This document shows positions 18,453-26,731 of a stretch of 64,000 bases of DNA, in pieces (the stretch's first letter is position 1; each line of letters starts with the position of its first letter). This DNA is from Deltaproteobacteria bacterium. Lineage in GTDB: Bacteria; Desulfobacterota; Deferrisomatia; Deferrisomatales; JACRMM01. The notes beneath the pieces are model-generated. The model did no database searches, was not told the DNA's origin, and saw only the letters and a list, made by a program, of their open reading frames with translations. The position numbers and the translations under genes are program-made. The stretch is taken from positions 1-64,000 of the forward strand of contig JACRMM010000030.1 of the NCBI GenBank assembly GCA_016214985.1, in the 5' to 3' direction.

Positions 18453-19358
18453 ATGAGAGCGATGCTGCTGATCGTCTTCGCCTCGCTGCTTCTCGCATCG
18501 TGCTCGAATGAGGGGCGCCCGGTCGCCGAGGAGCCGAGCACGCAGGAAGCTCTGAACATCGGGCTGATCCCCGAGCAGAACATCTTCGCGCAGCTCCAAA
18601 GGTACCAGCCGCTCGCAGCGGTTCTGTCGGAGGCAGTAGGCCGGAAGGTCGAGCTCAAGGTTCTTCGGCGGTACGGCAACATCATCGAGAACTTCAACGC
18701 GGAGCACCTGGACGGCGCGTTCTTTGGGAGCTTCACCTATGTACTGGCACACGAGCGGCTGGGGGTCGAGGTGCTGGCTCGGCCGGTCAACGCCAACGGG
18801 GCGTCCACCTACTACGGTCTCTTGCTCGTCCGAAAGGACAGCGGGATCCGGCGCGCCGAGGACATGAAGGGGAAGGTCTTTGCGTTCGTCGATCGTGCCA
18901 CCACGGCAGGCTACCTCTTTCCCCTCGCGTACTTCAGCCAACACCGGATCACCGACTACCGGACCTATTTGAAGGAAACGTACTTCACGGGGACCCATCA
19001 GGACGTGATCCTGGATGTGCTCGGCCGGAAAGCGGACATCGGGGCGCTGAAGAACACGGTGTACGAGGAGTTCGTTCGGGCCAATCCGAAATCCGCGGCA
19101 GAACTGCTCGTCCTCGCGCGGTCGGCGGAGGTCCCGGAGAATGGACTGGCCGTGCGCAAGGATCTGGTCCCGAAGATCTCTGCGGCGTTGAAGTCCACCT
19201 TGCTGGAGATGCACACGACGTCGACAGGCCGAAGTGCCTTGAACGCCATAGGCGCCGTTCGATTCATCGAGACGACGTCCAAGGACTACCAGCCAGTGGT
19301 CGAGTTGGCGAGAGCGGCAGGCGTCGACGTGGCACACTACACGTATGTGAATCACTGA
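18453..19358 (+). CDS. PhnD-like periplasmic binding lipoprotein
   Basis: A 301-residue protein of the phosphate/phosphite/phosphonate-binding (PhnD) superfamily. ATG 18453 has CGGAGGG upstream and opens a lipoprotein signal with the lipobox LLASC (C17). The body shows QEALNIGLIPEQN at the mature N-terminus and FGSFTYVLAHERLG and RKDSGIRRAEDMKGKVFAFVDRA-type segments typical of the family. No transporter genes follow; the next genes are a histidine kinase and its regulator, so it may work as a sensory ligand-binding partner instead of a transport protein. That role is inferred from position only. Confidence 0.8.
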   Translation: MRAMLLIVFASLLLASCSNEGRPVAEEPSTQEALNIGLIPEQNIFAQLQRYQPLAAVLSEAVGRKVELKVLRRYGNIIENFNAEHLDGAFFGSFTYVLAHERLGVEVLARPVNANGASTYYGLLLVRKDSGIRRAEDMKGKVFAFVDRATTAGYLFPLAYFSQHRITDYRTYLKETYFTGTHQDVILDVLGRKADIGALKNTVYEEFVRANPKSAAELLVLARSAEVPENGLAVRKDLVPKISAALKSTLLEMHTTSTGRSALNAIGAVRFIETTSKDYQPVVELARAAGVDVAHYTYVNH

Positions 19359-19429
19359 TGGTCGTTGTAGGGCGGGGGCTCGTTCGGAGTTCTCGGAATG
19401 TCGGGTAGATACGGGGTCCCAGACGTCGG

Positions 19430-20875
19430 ATGAAAAAGAAGCTGTTCCTCATCGCCCTGTTGTCCTGTCTTCTCTTCACCGTGTTCGGAGCGTACATCGG
19501 GGTCAAGATCCAGGGCGGTACCTCGGCCCTCGACCGGGTCATACGGCTGCACCGGATCGAGCTCCTGCGGGAGGGGTTGTACAGCAACATCAAAGTGGTC
19601 CAAGAGACCCTCCAGACGAAGGACACCCGGTTCTTCGCCGGGCCGGATGCCCTCGTCAGGGACACGCTGCGGATGGAAGCGGCGACGCGGCACTGCTTCG
19701 ACTGTCATCACTCGGCGGAGACGACCGCGCGCCTCACGGCCCTCTCCGAATCGGTCGCGCGCTACGAGGCGGCCCTCAGCCGGGTCCTCACCATGAGGGC
19801 CAATGCCGAGCGGCTCGTGGGCGAGGAAGACGAGGCGTTCAAGGTAGGAGCCTCGCTGCTCGATCAGGTGCACGACATGCTGTCGCTGACGTCCAGCAGG
19901 CTTCAGCAGAGGACCTACGAGACGATCGACACCATTCGCCGGACCAACCTCGTCCTGTTCTCCCTCATGGCCGCGGGCCCGCTGCTCATCATTGGCCTGT
20001 CGGTGTACTTCGTGCGGTTCTTCTCACGGCCGGTCGGTGCCCTGCTCGAGGCGACCCGACGCCTGAAGTCCGGCGATCTGGACCACCGCGTCGCGGGACT
20101 CGAGGACGAGTTCGGGGAGTTGGGGACGTCTTTCAACGAGATGGCGCAGTCGCTTCGGGAGCAGATGGCGCAGCTGCAGCGTGCCGACCAGATGATGGTG
20201 TGCGGGCAGCTCGCCACGGGCATCGCGCACGAGATCCGCAATCCCGTTGCGGCGATCAAGGTGACGCTCCAGGTCCTCGCCGACGATCTGGACCTCACCG
20301 AGGAGGACAGAGGGCTCTTCGGCAAGGTGACGGAAGAGGCGGCGCGCATCGAGACGCTCATGAAGGACCTGCTCGAGTACGCGCGGCCCCGAGAGCCCCG
20401 ACGCCAGACGGTGGATGTGAACGAGCTCCTCGACAAGGCGAACCTGCTCGCGGTGCAGCACCGGCCGTCGGTGCGGCGCGCCGACGGCGAGGTCCGGTGG
20501 GTCAACCACCTCGACCCGGGCCTCCCGAAGACGATCGGAGATCCGGACCAGCTCTTCCAGGTCTTCGTCAACATCGTCCTCAACGGGCTCGACGCGATGC
20601 CGGGCGGGGGGACCCTCACGGTCCGGACGACGCAGGATGGGGGATTCCTGTGCGTCGAGATCTCCGACCAGGGCCCCGGTGTGGATCCGGCGATCCGAGA
20701 CAAGATCTTCGAGCCCTTCTTCACCAGGAAGGCCAAAGGCACGGGGCTGGGGCTCGCCATCAGCAAGGTGCTGATCGAGAAGCACGGAGGGACGATCGGC
20801 GTGACGGAGGCCGCGGGAGGGGGTGCCTGCTTCTTCGTCCGTCTGCCCGCGGCCGTCCAGGAGGAGAGTCCGTGA
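19430..20875 (+). CDS. Membrane histidine kinase with haem c motif in its sensor domain
   Basis: A 481-residue sensor kinase. One membrane helix (about 5-25) precedes a periplasmic domain with a single haem c attachment site, C89-F-D-C92-H93, in HCFDCHH. A second helix (about 170-195), a HAMP segment and a HisKA domain with GIAHEIRNP (phospho-acceptor H267) follow. The catalytic domain has NIVLNGLDAMPGG, DQGPGVDP and GTGLGLAI. A covalently bound haem in the periplasm suggests sensing of redox state, oxygen, NO or electron flow. It overlaps the regulator gene by 4 bp (GTGA), giving a matched two-component pair at the head of the cytochrome locus. Confidence 0.92.
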   Translation: MKKKLFLIALLSCLLFTVFGAYIGVKIQGGTSALDRVIRLHRIELLREGLYSNIKVVQETLQTKDTRFFAGPDALVRDTLRMEAATRHCFDCHHSAETTARLTALSESVARYEAALSRVLTMRANAERLVGEEDEAFKVGASLLDQVHDMLSLTSSRLQQRTYETIDTIRRTNLVLFSLMAAGPLLIIGLSVYFVRFFSRPVGALLEATRRLKSGDLDHRVAGLEDEFGELGTSFNEMAQSLREQMAQLQRADQMMVCGQLATGIAHEIRNPVAAIKVTLQVLADDLDLTEEDRGLFGKVTEEAARIETLMKDLLEYARPREPRRQTVDVNELLDKANLLAVQHRPSVRRADGEVRWVNHLDPGLPKTIGDPDQLFQVFVNIVLNGLDAMPGGGTLTVRTTQDGGFLCVEISDQGPGVDPAIRDKIFEPFFTRKAKGTGLGLAISKVLIEKHGGTIGVTEAAGGGACFFVRLPAAVQEESP

Positions 20876-22266
20876 GCCCCACCGGAAGGGTCTTCGTCGT
20901 GGACGACGACGACTTGATCGCCACCATGCTCTCTCGGGCCATGAAGAAGGAAGGCTACGAGGTGAAGGGTGCGGACAGCGCGGCGGGGCTGGCCGCGAAG
21001 ATCAGCGCCTGGTCGCCCGACGTGGTGATGCTCGACGTATCGCTCGGGGACGCGAGCGGACTCGATGTCCTCCGGGAGATCCAGGAGCGCGGCATCGACA
21101 CCGAGGTCGTGATGCTCACCGCGGACAGCACGGCCACGACCGCGGTCAAGGCCTTGAAGGCCGGGGCGGCCGAGTATCTGACCAAGCCCTTCGACCTGGA
21201 AGAGGTCAAGGTCGTCGTACGCCGATTGATCGACCATCGAAAGATGAAGCGGGAGCTCACCTATCTCAAACGCGTGGGCACGCGGCGTCGCGAGCGCGGC
21301 CTCGTCTGTGAGAGTGCGCCGATGAAGGCCCTGCGTGAGCAGGTGGAGAAGCTGGCGGACGCCGGGGTGAGCACGGTCCTCATTACCGGGGAGAGCGGCA
21401 CCGGCAAGGAGCTCGTCGCCCGGCACCTCCACGCCCGGATGCGCGGCGACCTGGGATCGGCGGAGACCCCGTTCCTGGCGATCAACTGCGCGGCGCTTCC
21501 TCCCAACCTCATCGAGAGCGAGCTCTTCGGCCACGAGCGGGGCGCGTTCACCGACGCCAAGGCAGACAAGAAGGGGGTCTTCGAGCTGGCCGAGGGAGGG
21601 TCTCTCCTACTCGACGAGATCGGCGAAATGCCGCTTCTCCTCCAGCCGAAGCTCCTCCGGGTGCTCGAGGAGCGCCTGGTCCGCCGGATCGGCGGCAAGG
21701 ACGACATACAGATCCACGTGACGGTCCTGGCGGCCACCAATCGGAACCTGGGCGAGGCGGTCCAGAAGGGGCAGTTCCGATCCGATCTGTTCTACCGGCT
21801 CAACGCCTTCGCCGTGCACCTGCCGCCCCTGCGCGAGCGAGAGCGGGACGTGATCGTGCTGGCGAAGCACTTCCTCGCACGGTTCGCCGAGCGCTACAAG
21901 AAGAAGCCGCTGGACGGGTTCTCTCCAGACGCCGAGGAGGCGCTGCTCGCGTACTCCTGGCCGGGAAACGTCCGCGAGCTCAGGAACCTGGTGGAGCGGC
22001 TCGTGGTGCTGGAGGCGGGCGACAGGGGGACCGTCGAGCTCGCGCACCTGCCCCGCGAGATCCTGGAACCGCGGCAGGCCGTCGCGGAGGGGCCCGCGTC
22101 GGTGGCAGTGCTGCAAGACCAGGGGGTCTCGCTCGAAGACGTGAAGAGGAACCTCATCGTCTCGGCGCTGGAGAAGGCCGGGCACAACCGCGCCGAGGCG
22201 GCGCGTCTGCTGCAGGTGAGTTACGACACCTTGCGGTACCAGATGAAGAAGTTCGGGCTGGACTGA
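20872..22266 (+). CDS. Sigma-54-dependent response regulator (NtrC family)
   Basis: A 464-residue activator: receiver domain with phospho-acceptor D55 (VVMLDVS) and K105 (TKPFD), AAA+ domain with Walker A GESGTGKE and Walker B LLLDEIGEMP, and a C-terminal Fis-type helix-turn-helix (NRAEAARLLQVSYDTLRYQMKKFG). The sigma-54 contact loop reads GAFTDA where GAFTGA is usual. GTG 20872 overlaps the kinase stop, which fixes the start. A near-consensus sigma-54 promoter lies 430 bp downstream, before the NHL/OmcS genes, and is the obvious target. Confidence 0.93.
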   Translation: MSPTGRVFVVDDDDLIATMLSRAMKKEGYEVKGADSAAGLAAKISAWSPDVVMLDVSLGDASGLDVLREIQERGIDTEVVMLTADSTATTAVKALKAGAAEYLTKPFDLEEVKVVVRRLIDHRKMKRELTYLKRVGTRRRERGLVCESAPMKALREQVEKLADAGVSTVLITGESGTGKELVARHLHARMRGDLGSAETPFLAINCAALPPNLIESELFGHERGAFTDAKADKKGVFELAEGGSLLLDEIGEMPLLLQPKLLRVLEERLVRRIGGKDDIQIHVTVLAATNRNLGEAVQKGQFRSDLFYRLNAFAVHLPPLRERERDVIVLAKHFLARFAERYKKKPLDGFSPDAEEALLAYSWPGNVRELRNLVERLVVLEAGDRGTVELAHLPREILEPRQAVAEGPASVAVLQDQGVSLEDVKRNLIVSALEKAGHNRAEAARLLQVSYDTLRYQMKKFGLD

Positions 22267-22293
22267 GGTTTTCGACCCCTCCCTGAATGTCGT

Positions 22294-22310
22294 CGGGGCC
22301 TGCGGCCCCG
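22294..22310 (+). terminator. Hairpin after the response regulator
   Basis: A perfect 7-bp stem CGGGGCC-tgc-GGCCCCG starting 27 bases after the regulator stop, followed by TTCCC. The T-run is poor, so it may terminate only weakly or simply protect the 3' end. Confidence 0.5.
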
Positions 22311-22464
22311 TTCCCGCGGTTCCCCTCACGCTGCCCTCCTGAGCCCGGACCGCCGCTCCGTCTCTCGGCCCCTTATCCCGTAAACCCCGCTCCCCCCGCG
22401 TTTCCCTCCTCGCCCGCGCGTGCTTCCCCGCTGGGCGTCGGTTCGCCGCTGCCCAGCGGCACCT

Positions 22465-22599
22465 GGTGAAATCACCGACTCTTCGAGTCAACAACCTGTG
22501 AAACAGAAATCTCCTTCTGAAACGACAAGTTGTACGCACTGCCGCGCCAAAGATCTGGGGGGATCTCCTGTTGCCCACTGATGACTTGGGGAAATGACC
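22465..22599. promoter_or_regulatory. Candidate upstream activator sites for the sigma-54 regulator
   Basis: Between the regulator gene and the sigma-54 promoter there are several short dyads sharing TGAAA/GGAAA: GGTGAAATCACC (22465-22476), CTGTGAAACAG (22496-22506), CTGAAACGAC (22517-22526) and GGGGAAATGACC (22588-22599). They lie about 100-235 bp upstream of the -24 box, the usual place for enhancer sites bound by NtrC-type activators. The half-site is proposed by eye. Confidence 0.5.
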
Positions 22600-22697
22600 A
22601 ACCGATCTGGTTATCTCACCACCTTTCGGCCCCGGTTCAGCGCCGTCGGCACGGGAAATCGCTGATTCGGCGCGGCAGACCGGGCCGGCGCGGGTCC

Positions 22698-22713
22698 TGG
22701 CACGGCCCGTGCT
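22698..22713 (+). promoter_or_regulatory. Sigma-54 (-24/-12) promoter
   Basis: TGGCACGGCCCGTGCT matches the sigma-54 consensus TGGCACG-N4-TTGC with one mismatch. The invariant GG (22699-22700) and GC (22711-22712) are separated by the required 10 bases. Transcription would start near 22724, 48 bases before the NHL gene. It is placed immediately downstream of a gene for a sigma-54 activator. Confidence 0.8.
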
Positions 22714-22771
22714 ATTCCCACCTGCGAGGCGCCGAACGAGGCGCCCACACCCAACGTTGGCCTGGACGACC

Positions 22772-23770
22772 ATGACGAGTCCTGCGCAAAAAACCTCCGC
22801 TCTGCGAACCCTCCGGCACTGCGCCGGGGTGTTGGTGGTCGGGATCCTCTGGGCCTGCGGGATTGCAACCACGGCCCAGGCAGGCCTCACCGGCTCCTTC
22901 CTTTACAACCTCGCCGGCTTCACCGGACCGATTCTCTTCAGCGGCGTCCGCGTGGCGGTGGATGAGAAGACCCGGGAGGTCTACGTCTGCGACCCGACCC
23001 AGGGCTCGGTGATCCTCTTCAACGAGCAGGGGATGGAGGTGTTCCGGTTCGGCGACGACGAGCGGCTCGGCCAAGTCTACGACGTCGCTGTCCAGGACGA
23101 CGGGACGATCCTGCTCCTCTCCTACTTCCCGAGCGAGCGTGGGATGAACGACCGAGACTTCTCCATCGTGCGGTGCAACTTCCGGGGAGAGCCGCTCGGG
23201 CGGATCGAGATGTCGGGGCTGCCCGAGGGGTTCGAGCGTTTCGGGCCGAGCCGGCTCGTTCTTCGGGACGGCGTGATCTACCTCGCGAGCGAAGGGTCGA
23301 TGCGGGTCGTGGCAGCCGACGGCCAGGGCTCCGTCCAGCGGAGCTGGAACTTGCCGGCCTTGCTCGAGATGACGGAGCAGGAGATCGCGGACACCGGCCT
23401 CGGAGGCTTCGCCGTGGACGCGGACGGGAGCTTGCTCTTCACGGTGCCGGCCACGGCCAAGGCGTACCGGCTTTCGCCGGCCGGCGCCCTCGAGTCCTTC
23501 GGCAAGCGAGGCAGCGCACCGGGCCGATTCGGTGTCGTCAACGGGGTCGGCGTCGATGCGCAGGGCAATGCCTACGTGGTCGATACGCTGCGGTGCGTGG
23601 TCCTCGCCTTCGACCGCAGCCTGAAGTTCGTGACGGAGTTCGGGCACAGAGGCGGGGGCCCTGGGGGGCTCGTGGCGCCGATCGGTGTCGCGGTCGCCTC
23701 GTGGGGACGGGTCTACGTGAGCCAGAACGCCCGCCGAGGCGTGAGCGTGTTCCAAGTGGCCGTCAACTGA
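22772..23770 (+). CDS. Exported NHL-repeat beta-propeller protein
   Basis: A 332-residue NHL-repeat protein. ATG 22772 gives MTSPAQKTSALRTLRHCAG and a signal-type hydrophobic segment ending TTAQA; an earlier in-frame GTG at 22709 lies in the promoter and is rejected. The propeller repeats show the pattern of V-AVDEKTREVYVCDPTQGSV, GVDAQGNAYVVDTLRCVVLA and GVAVASWGRVYVSQN. There are no haem sites. It is first in the sigma-54-driven unit and immediately precedes the OmcS-like gene. A scaffold or assembly role for the filament is plausible but not shown. Confidence 0.82.
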   Translation: MTSPAQKTSALRTLRHCAGVLVVGILWACGIATTAQAGLTGSFLYNLAGFTGPILFSGVRVAVDEKTREVYVCDPTQGSVILFNEQGMEVFRFGDDERLGQVYDVAVQDDGTILLLSYFPSERGMNDRDFSIVRCNFRGEPLGRIEMSGLPEGFERFGPSRLVLRDGVIYLASEGSMRVVAADGQGSVQRSWNLPALLEMTEQEIADTGLGGFAVDADGSLLFTVPATAKAYRLSPAGALESFGKRGSAPGRFGVVNGVGVDAQGNAYVVDTLRCVVLAFDRSLKFVTEFGHRGGGPGGLVAPIGVAVASWGRVYVSQNARRGVSVFQVAVN

Positions 23771-23897
23771 CGAGGGGAGAGTGGCCCGAGGCGGGCCGGA
23801 GAGGAGGTGGAGGCCGACTCAGACGACAGACCTCGACACGGACGGAAGGGGTCGGGCACCAACGGACAACAACGCGTCACGGACGACTCACGACATC

Positions 23898-23974
23898 CTC
23901 CGATAAGGGCAAACCCGCCGCGAGGCGGGGACGCAAAGCCGACGGGTCCCCCGCGGACGGCCGGGCAGCCGGAG
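23898..23974 (+). ncRNA. GEMM-I (cyclic di-GMP-I class) riboswitch before omcS
   Basis: The conserved core is complete: AAGGGCAAACC, a P2 hairpin CCCGCC-GCGA-GGCGGG capped by a GNRA tetraloop, then GGACGCAAAGCC, and a P3 arm ending GGCCGGGCAGCC. The outer helix P1 pairs CTCCG (23898-23902) with CGGAG (23970-23974). In Vc2 numbering the ligand-contacting positions read G20 and A47, the cyclic di-GMP form, rather than A20 as in the Geobacter cGAMP variant. It ends 34 bases before the OmcS-like start codon, so control of translation or early termination is likely. Confidence 0.88.
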
Positions 23975-24008
23975 AAACGACATCGTCAACAACAGGATGG
24001 AGGATGAG

Positions 24009-25325
24009 ATGAGCTTCAAGAATCTTCGATGGGCCGTTGCCACGGCGTCCGCGCTCACCCTGGGGCTCGCCGGCAGCGCGCTGGCGTTCCACAGCGGCGG
24101 CGTCGCCGAGTGCGAGGGCTGCCACACCATGCACAACTCCCTGGACGGGGCGCAGATGACCACGGCCTTCGCCCAGTACCAGGCCGGCCCGTACCTGCTC
24201 CAGGGGTCGGACCAGAGCTCGGCGTGCCTCAACTGTCACCAGCACGCAGGTGACACCGGGCCCTCGAGCTACCACATCTCCACGGCCCCGGCCGACATGC
24301 CGGCGGGCACGGCGCCGCTCCAGCGGACCCCGGGCGGCGACTTTGGATGGCTGAAGAAGAGCTACTCCTTCGTCGTGCGCGGCTCCACCATCAACAACGA
24401 CGGCGAACACCACGGCCACAACATCGTGGCCGCGGACTATGGCTACCTCGGGGCCGCCGGCAGCGCGCCGGGCGGCACCTTCCCGGCCGACAAGCTCGCG
24501 TGCAGCAGCTGCCACGACCCGCACGGCAAGTACCGTCGTCTCTCGGACGGCAGCATCGTCGACGGCACGGCCACGAGCCTGCCGATCAAGAACAGCGGCT
24601 CCTACGACACGAGTGCCGACCCCACAACCTGGGGCGCCGTGGGCGTGTATCGCCTCCTCGGCGGCAAGAACTACACCCCGAAGTCCGGCACCTACGCCTT
24701 CGGTGCGACGACCGATCCGCCGGCGGCCGTGGCCCCCGGAACGTACAATCGGACTGAGTCCACGACCCAGACCCGCGTGGCCTACGGCGCCGGCATGTCG
24801 GAGTGGTGCGCGAACTGCCACGGCTCCATGCTCGAGAACGGCTACACCTCCGGCATGGGCGGCCTCGTCCACCCGGCCGGCAACAACGCCAAGCTGGGCG
24901 CCCTGGCCGCGAACTACGACAAGTACGTGAAGTCGGGTGACCTGAGCGGCACCAACACGAGCTCCTTCAGCTCGCTGGTGCCCTTCGAGGAGGGAAGCTC
25001 CAACTACACGACCCTGAAGGCCCACGCGAAGAACAACGACACGGTGCTCGCGGGCCCGGACGCCAGCTCGAACGTGAACTGCCTCTCCTGCCACCGGGCG
25101 CACGCCTCCGGGTTTGCGAGCATGCTCCGGTTCCCGCACGAGAACGAGTTCATGACGATCGCGGACGCGACCGGCAACTCTATCTACCCGACCGTCGCCG
25201 GAAACGCGGCGGTCTCCCAGGGACTCAGCGACACCGAGCAGGCGGCGGCCCTCTACGACCGGCCGGCCACGAAGTTCGCTCCCTTCCAGCGCCTCCTCTG
25301 CAACAAGTGCCACGCGAAGGACTAG
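24009..25325 (+). CDS. omcS: OmcS-type hexahaem nanowire cytochrome
   Basis: A 438-residue secreted c-type cytochrome with six CXXCH sites: CEGCH, CLNCH, CSSCH, CANCH, CLSCH and CNKCH. It matches my memory of Geobacter OmcS along its length: mature N-terminus FHSGGVAECEGCHTMHNSL, then QHAGDTGPSSYHISTA, CSSCHDPHGKYRR, PIKNSGSY, EWCANCH and the C-terminus LCNKCHAKD. OmcS polymerises into extracellular filaments with a continuous haem chain; His16 of the mature chain (in CHTMH), which ligates a haem of the next subunit, is present. ATG 24009 is preferred over 23997 because GGAGG precedes it. A GEMM-I riboswitch lies just upstream and a strong terminator follows. Confidence 0.95.
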   Translation: MSFKNLRWAVATASALTLGLAGSALAFHSGGVAECEGCHTMHNSLDGAQMTTAFAQYQAGPYLLQGSDQSSACLNCHQHAGDTGPSSYHISTAPADMPAGTAPLQRTPGGDFGWLKKSYSFVVRGSTINNDGEHHGHNIVAADYGYLGAAGSAPGGTFPADKLACSSCHDPHGKYRRLSDGSIVDGTATSLPIKNSGSYDTSADPTTWGAVGVYRLLGGKNYTPKSGTYAFGATTDPPAAVAPGTYNRTESTTQTRVAYGAGMSEWCANCHGSMLENGYTSGMGGLVHPAGNNAKLGALAANYDKYVKSGDLSGTNTSSFSSLVPFEEGSSNYTTLKAHAKNNDTVLAGPDASSNVNCLSCHRAHASGFASMLRFPHENEFMTIADATGNSIYPTVAGNAAVSQGLSDTEQAAALYDRPATKFAPFQRLLCNKCHAKD

Positions 25326-25335
25326 ACTGACCACT

Positions 25336-25361
25336 GGGGATGGGCCTTCGGGCCCATCCCC
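25336..25361 (+). terminator. Strong intrinsic terminator between the two OmcS-like genes
   Basis: An 11-bp perfect stem GGGGATGGGCC / GGCCCATCCCC with a TTCG loop, followed by TCTTTCGTT. Placed 10 bases after the first cytochrome gene, it would cut or attenuate transcription into the second. Confidence 0.85.
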
Positions 25362-25387
25362 TCTTTCGTTCGACCAGGAGGGGGAGC

Positions 25388-26731
25388 ATGATTCGTTCGA
25401 GATCGTTTCCGGTGGTCGTTACGGCGGGGGTCCTTTTCTTCGGTCTCGCGGGCCCCGCAGGTGCCTTTCACTCCGGGGGCGTCGCTGAGTGCGAGGGGTG
25501 CCACACGATGCACAATTCCCTGGAGGGGGCTCCCATGACGCCGGCGTTCCCCCAGTACCAGGCAGGGCCGTACCTGCTGAAGGGCTCCGACCAGGGCTCC
25601 GTCTGCCTGAACTGTCACCAGCACGCCGGCGACACCGGGCCCTCGAGCTACCACGTGAGCACCGCGCCGGGCGACATGCCCGACGGCAGCCCGCCGCTCC
25701 AACTCAGTCCCGGGGGAGACTTCGGCTGGCTCAAGAAGACTTACACCTGGACGGCCCGGACCGGCGCCGCGCCCGAGACGAGCGCGGGCGAGCGGCACGG
25801 CCACAACATCGTCGCCGTGGACTACGGGTACGGGCCGGACACGACCCACACCGGTGCGCCGGGGGGAGGGGCGCCCGGCATCGCAGCGTATCCGGTGCCG
25901 GTGCTCTCGTGCACGAGCTGCCACGACCCCCACGGCAAGTACCGGCTGAACGCGAACAACGGCGTCTTCAGCACCGGGGGAAAGCCGATTCGAGCCTCCG
26001 GGTCCTACGGGGCCGTTCCCGACGCTACGACGGCCGTGGGCGCCTACCGCCTCCTCGCCGGCGCCGGCTACCAACCCAAGTCGCTGCCGGGCAGCAACGC
26101 GTTCGTCTTCGCGCCTCCGATCGCCGTGGCGCCGGACACCTACAACCGGGCGGAGACCGACAACGGCAGCGGTCAGGTTATCGTCGCGTACGGCAAGAGC
26201 CTGTCGCTCTGGTGCGCGAACTGTCACGCGCAGATGCACACGACCTTCGGCACGGTGGTCCATCCGGCGGACCAGGCCCTGTCGAGCACAGCTTCCCTGG
26301 GGGGCGGCGTCGGAGTTGCCACGGCCTACAACGCGTACCGGAAGTCGGGTGACCTCGGGGGCTCGCAGGCGACCGCCTACTGGTCGCTGGTTCCCTTCCA
26401 GCACGACAACTTCGTCGATCTCAACCAGCTCAAGGGGTTTGTGGGATCGACCAACGGGCCGACCTCAGGGGTCGACCGGGTCATGTGCCTGAGCTGCCAC
26501 CGCGCCCACGCGTCCGGTTTCGACAGCATGACCCGGTTCGGCGTGGGCAACGAGTTCATCACCGTGGCCGACGCGACCGGAAGCCCGCTGTGGCCGGACC
26601 CTGCGGCGAACCCGGCGCAGGCCCAGGGGCGGACGAGGGCCGAGACCCAGCAGGCTTACTACGGGCGGCCCGCCACGGTGTTCGCACCGTACCAGAGAGA
26701 CCTGTGCAACAAGTGTCACGCCAAGGACTGA
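25388..26731 (+). CDS. Second OmcS-like hexahaem cytochrome (OmcT-position paralogue)
   Basis: A 447-residue secreted cytochrome with six CXXCH motifs in the same order as its upstream neighbour (CEGCH, CLNCH, CTSCH, CANCH, CLSCH, CNKCH). The mature start FHSGGVAECEGCHTMHNSL and the end LCNKCHAKD are also the same. ATG 25388 has a strong AGGAGGGGG Shine-Dalgarno. In Geobacter sulfurreducens omcS is followed by the paralogue omcT, and this gene holds that position. It carries the same inter-subunit His16, so it could form its own filament or co-polymerise. A terminator separates it from the first copy, suggesting lower or separately controlled expression. Confidence 0.92.
   Translation: MIRSRSFPVVVTAGVLFFGLAGPAGAFHSGGVAECEGCHTMHNSLEGAPMTPAFPQYQAGPYLLKGSDQGSVCLNCHQHAGDTGPSSYHVSTAPGDMPDGSPPLQLSPGGDFGWLKKTYTWTARTGAAPETSAGERHGHNIVAVDYGYGPDTTHTGAPGGGAPGIAAYPVPVLSCTSCHDPHGKYRLNANNGVFSTGGKPIRASGSYGAVPDATTAVGAYRLLAGAGYQPKSLPGSNAFVFAPPIAVAPDTYNRAETDNGSGQVIVAYGKSLSLWCANCHAQMHTTFGTVVHPADQALSSTASLGGGVGVATAYNAYRKSGDLGGSQATAYWSLVPFQHDNFVDLNQLKGFVGSTNGPTSGVDRVMCLSCHRAHASGFDSMTRFGVGNEFITVADATGSPLWPDPAANPAQAQGRTRAETQQAYYGRPATVFAPYQRDLCNKCHAKD

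Noticed and set aside
23898..23974. Assigning the first riboswitch to the cGAMP-specific GEMM-Ib subclass of Geobacter.
   Set aside because: Position 20 (Vc2 numbering) reads G, not A, so the cyclic di-GMP form is the better prediction; binding data would be needed to settle it.
23877..25334. A 485-codon minus-strand frame opposite omcS.
   Set aside because: Antisense to a clear hexahaem cytochrome and running across the riboswitch.
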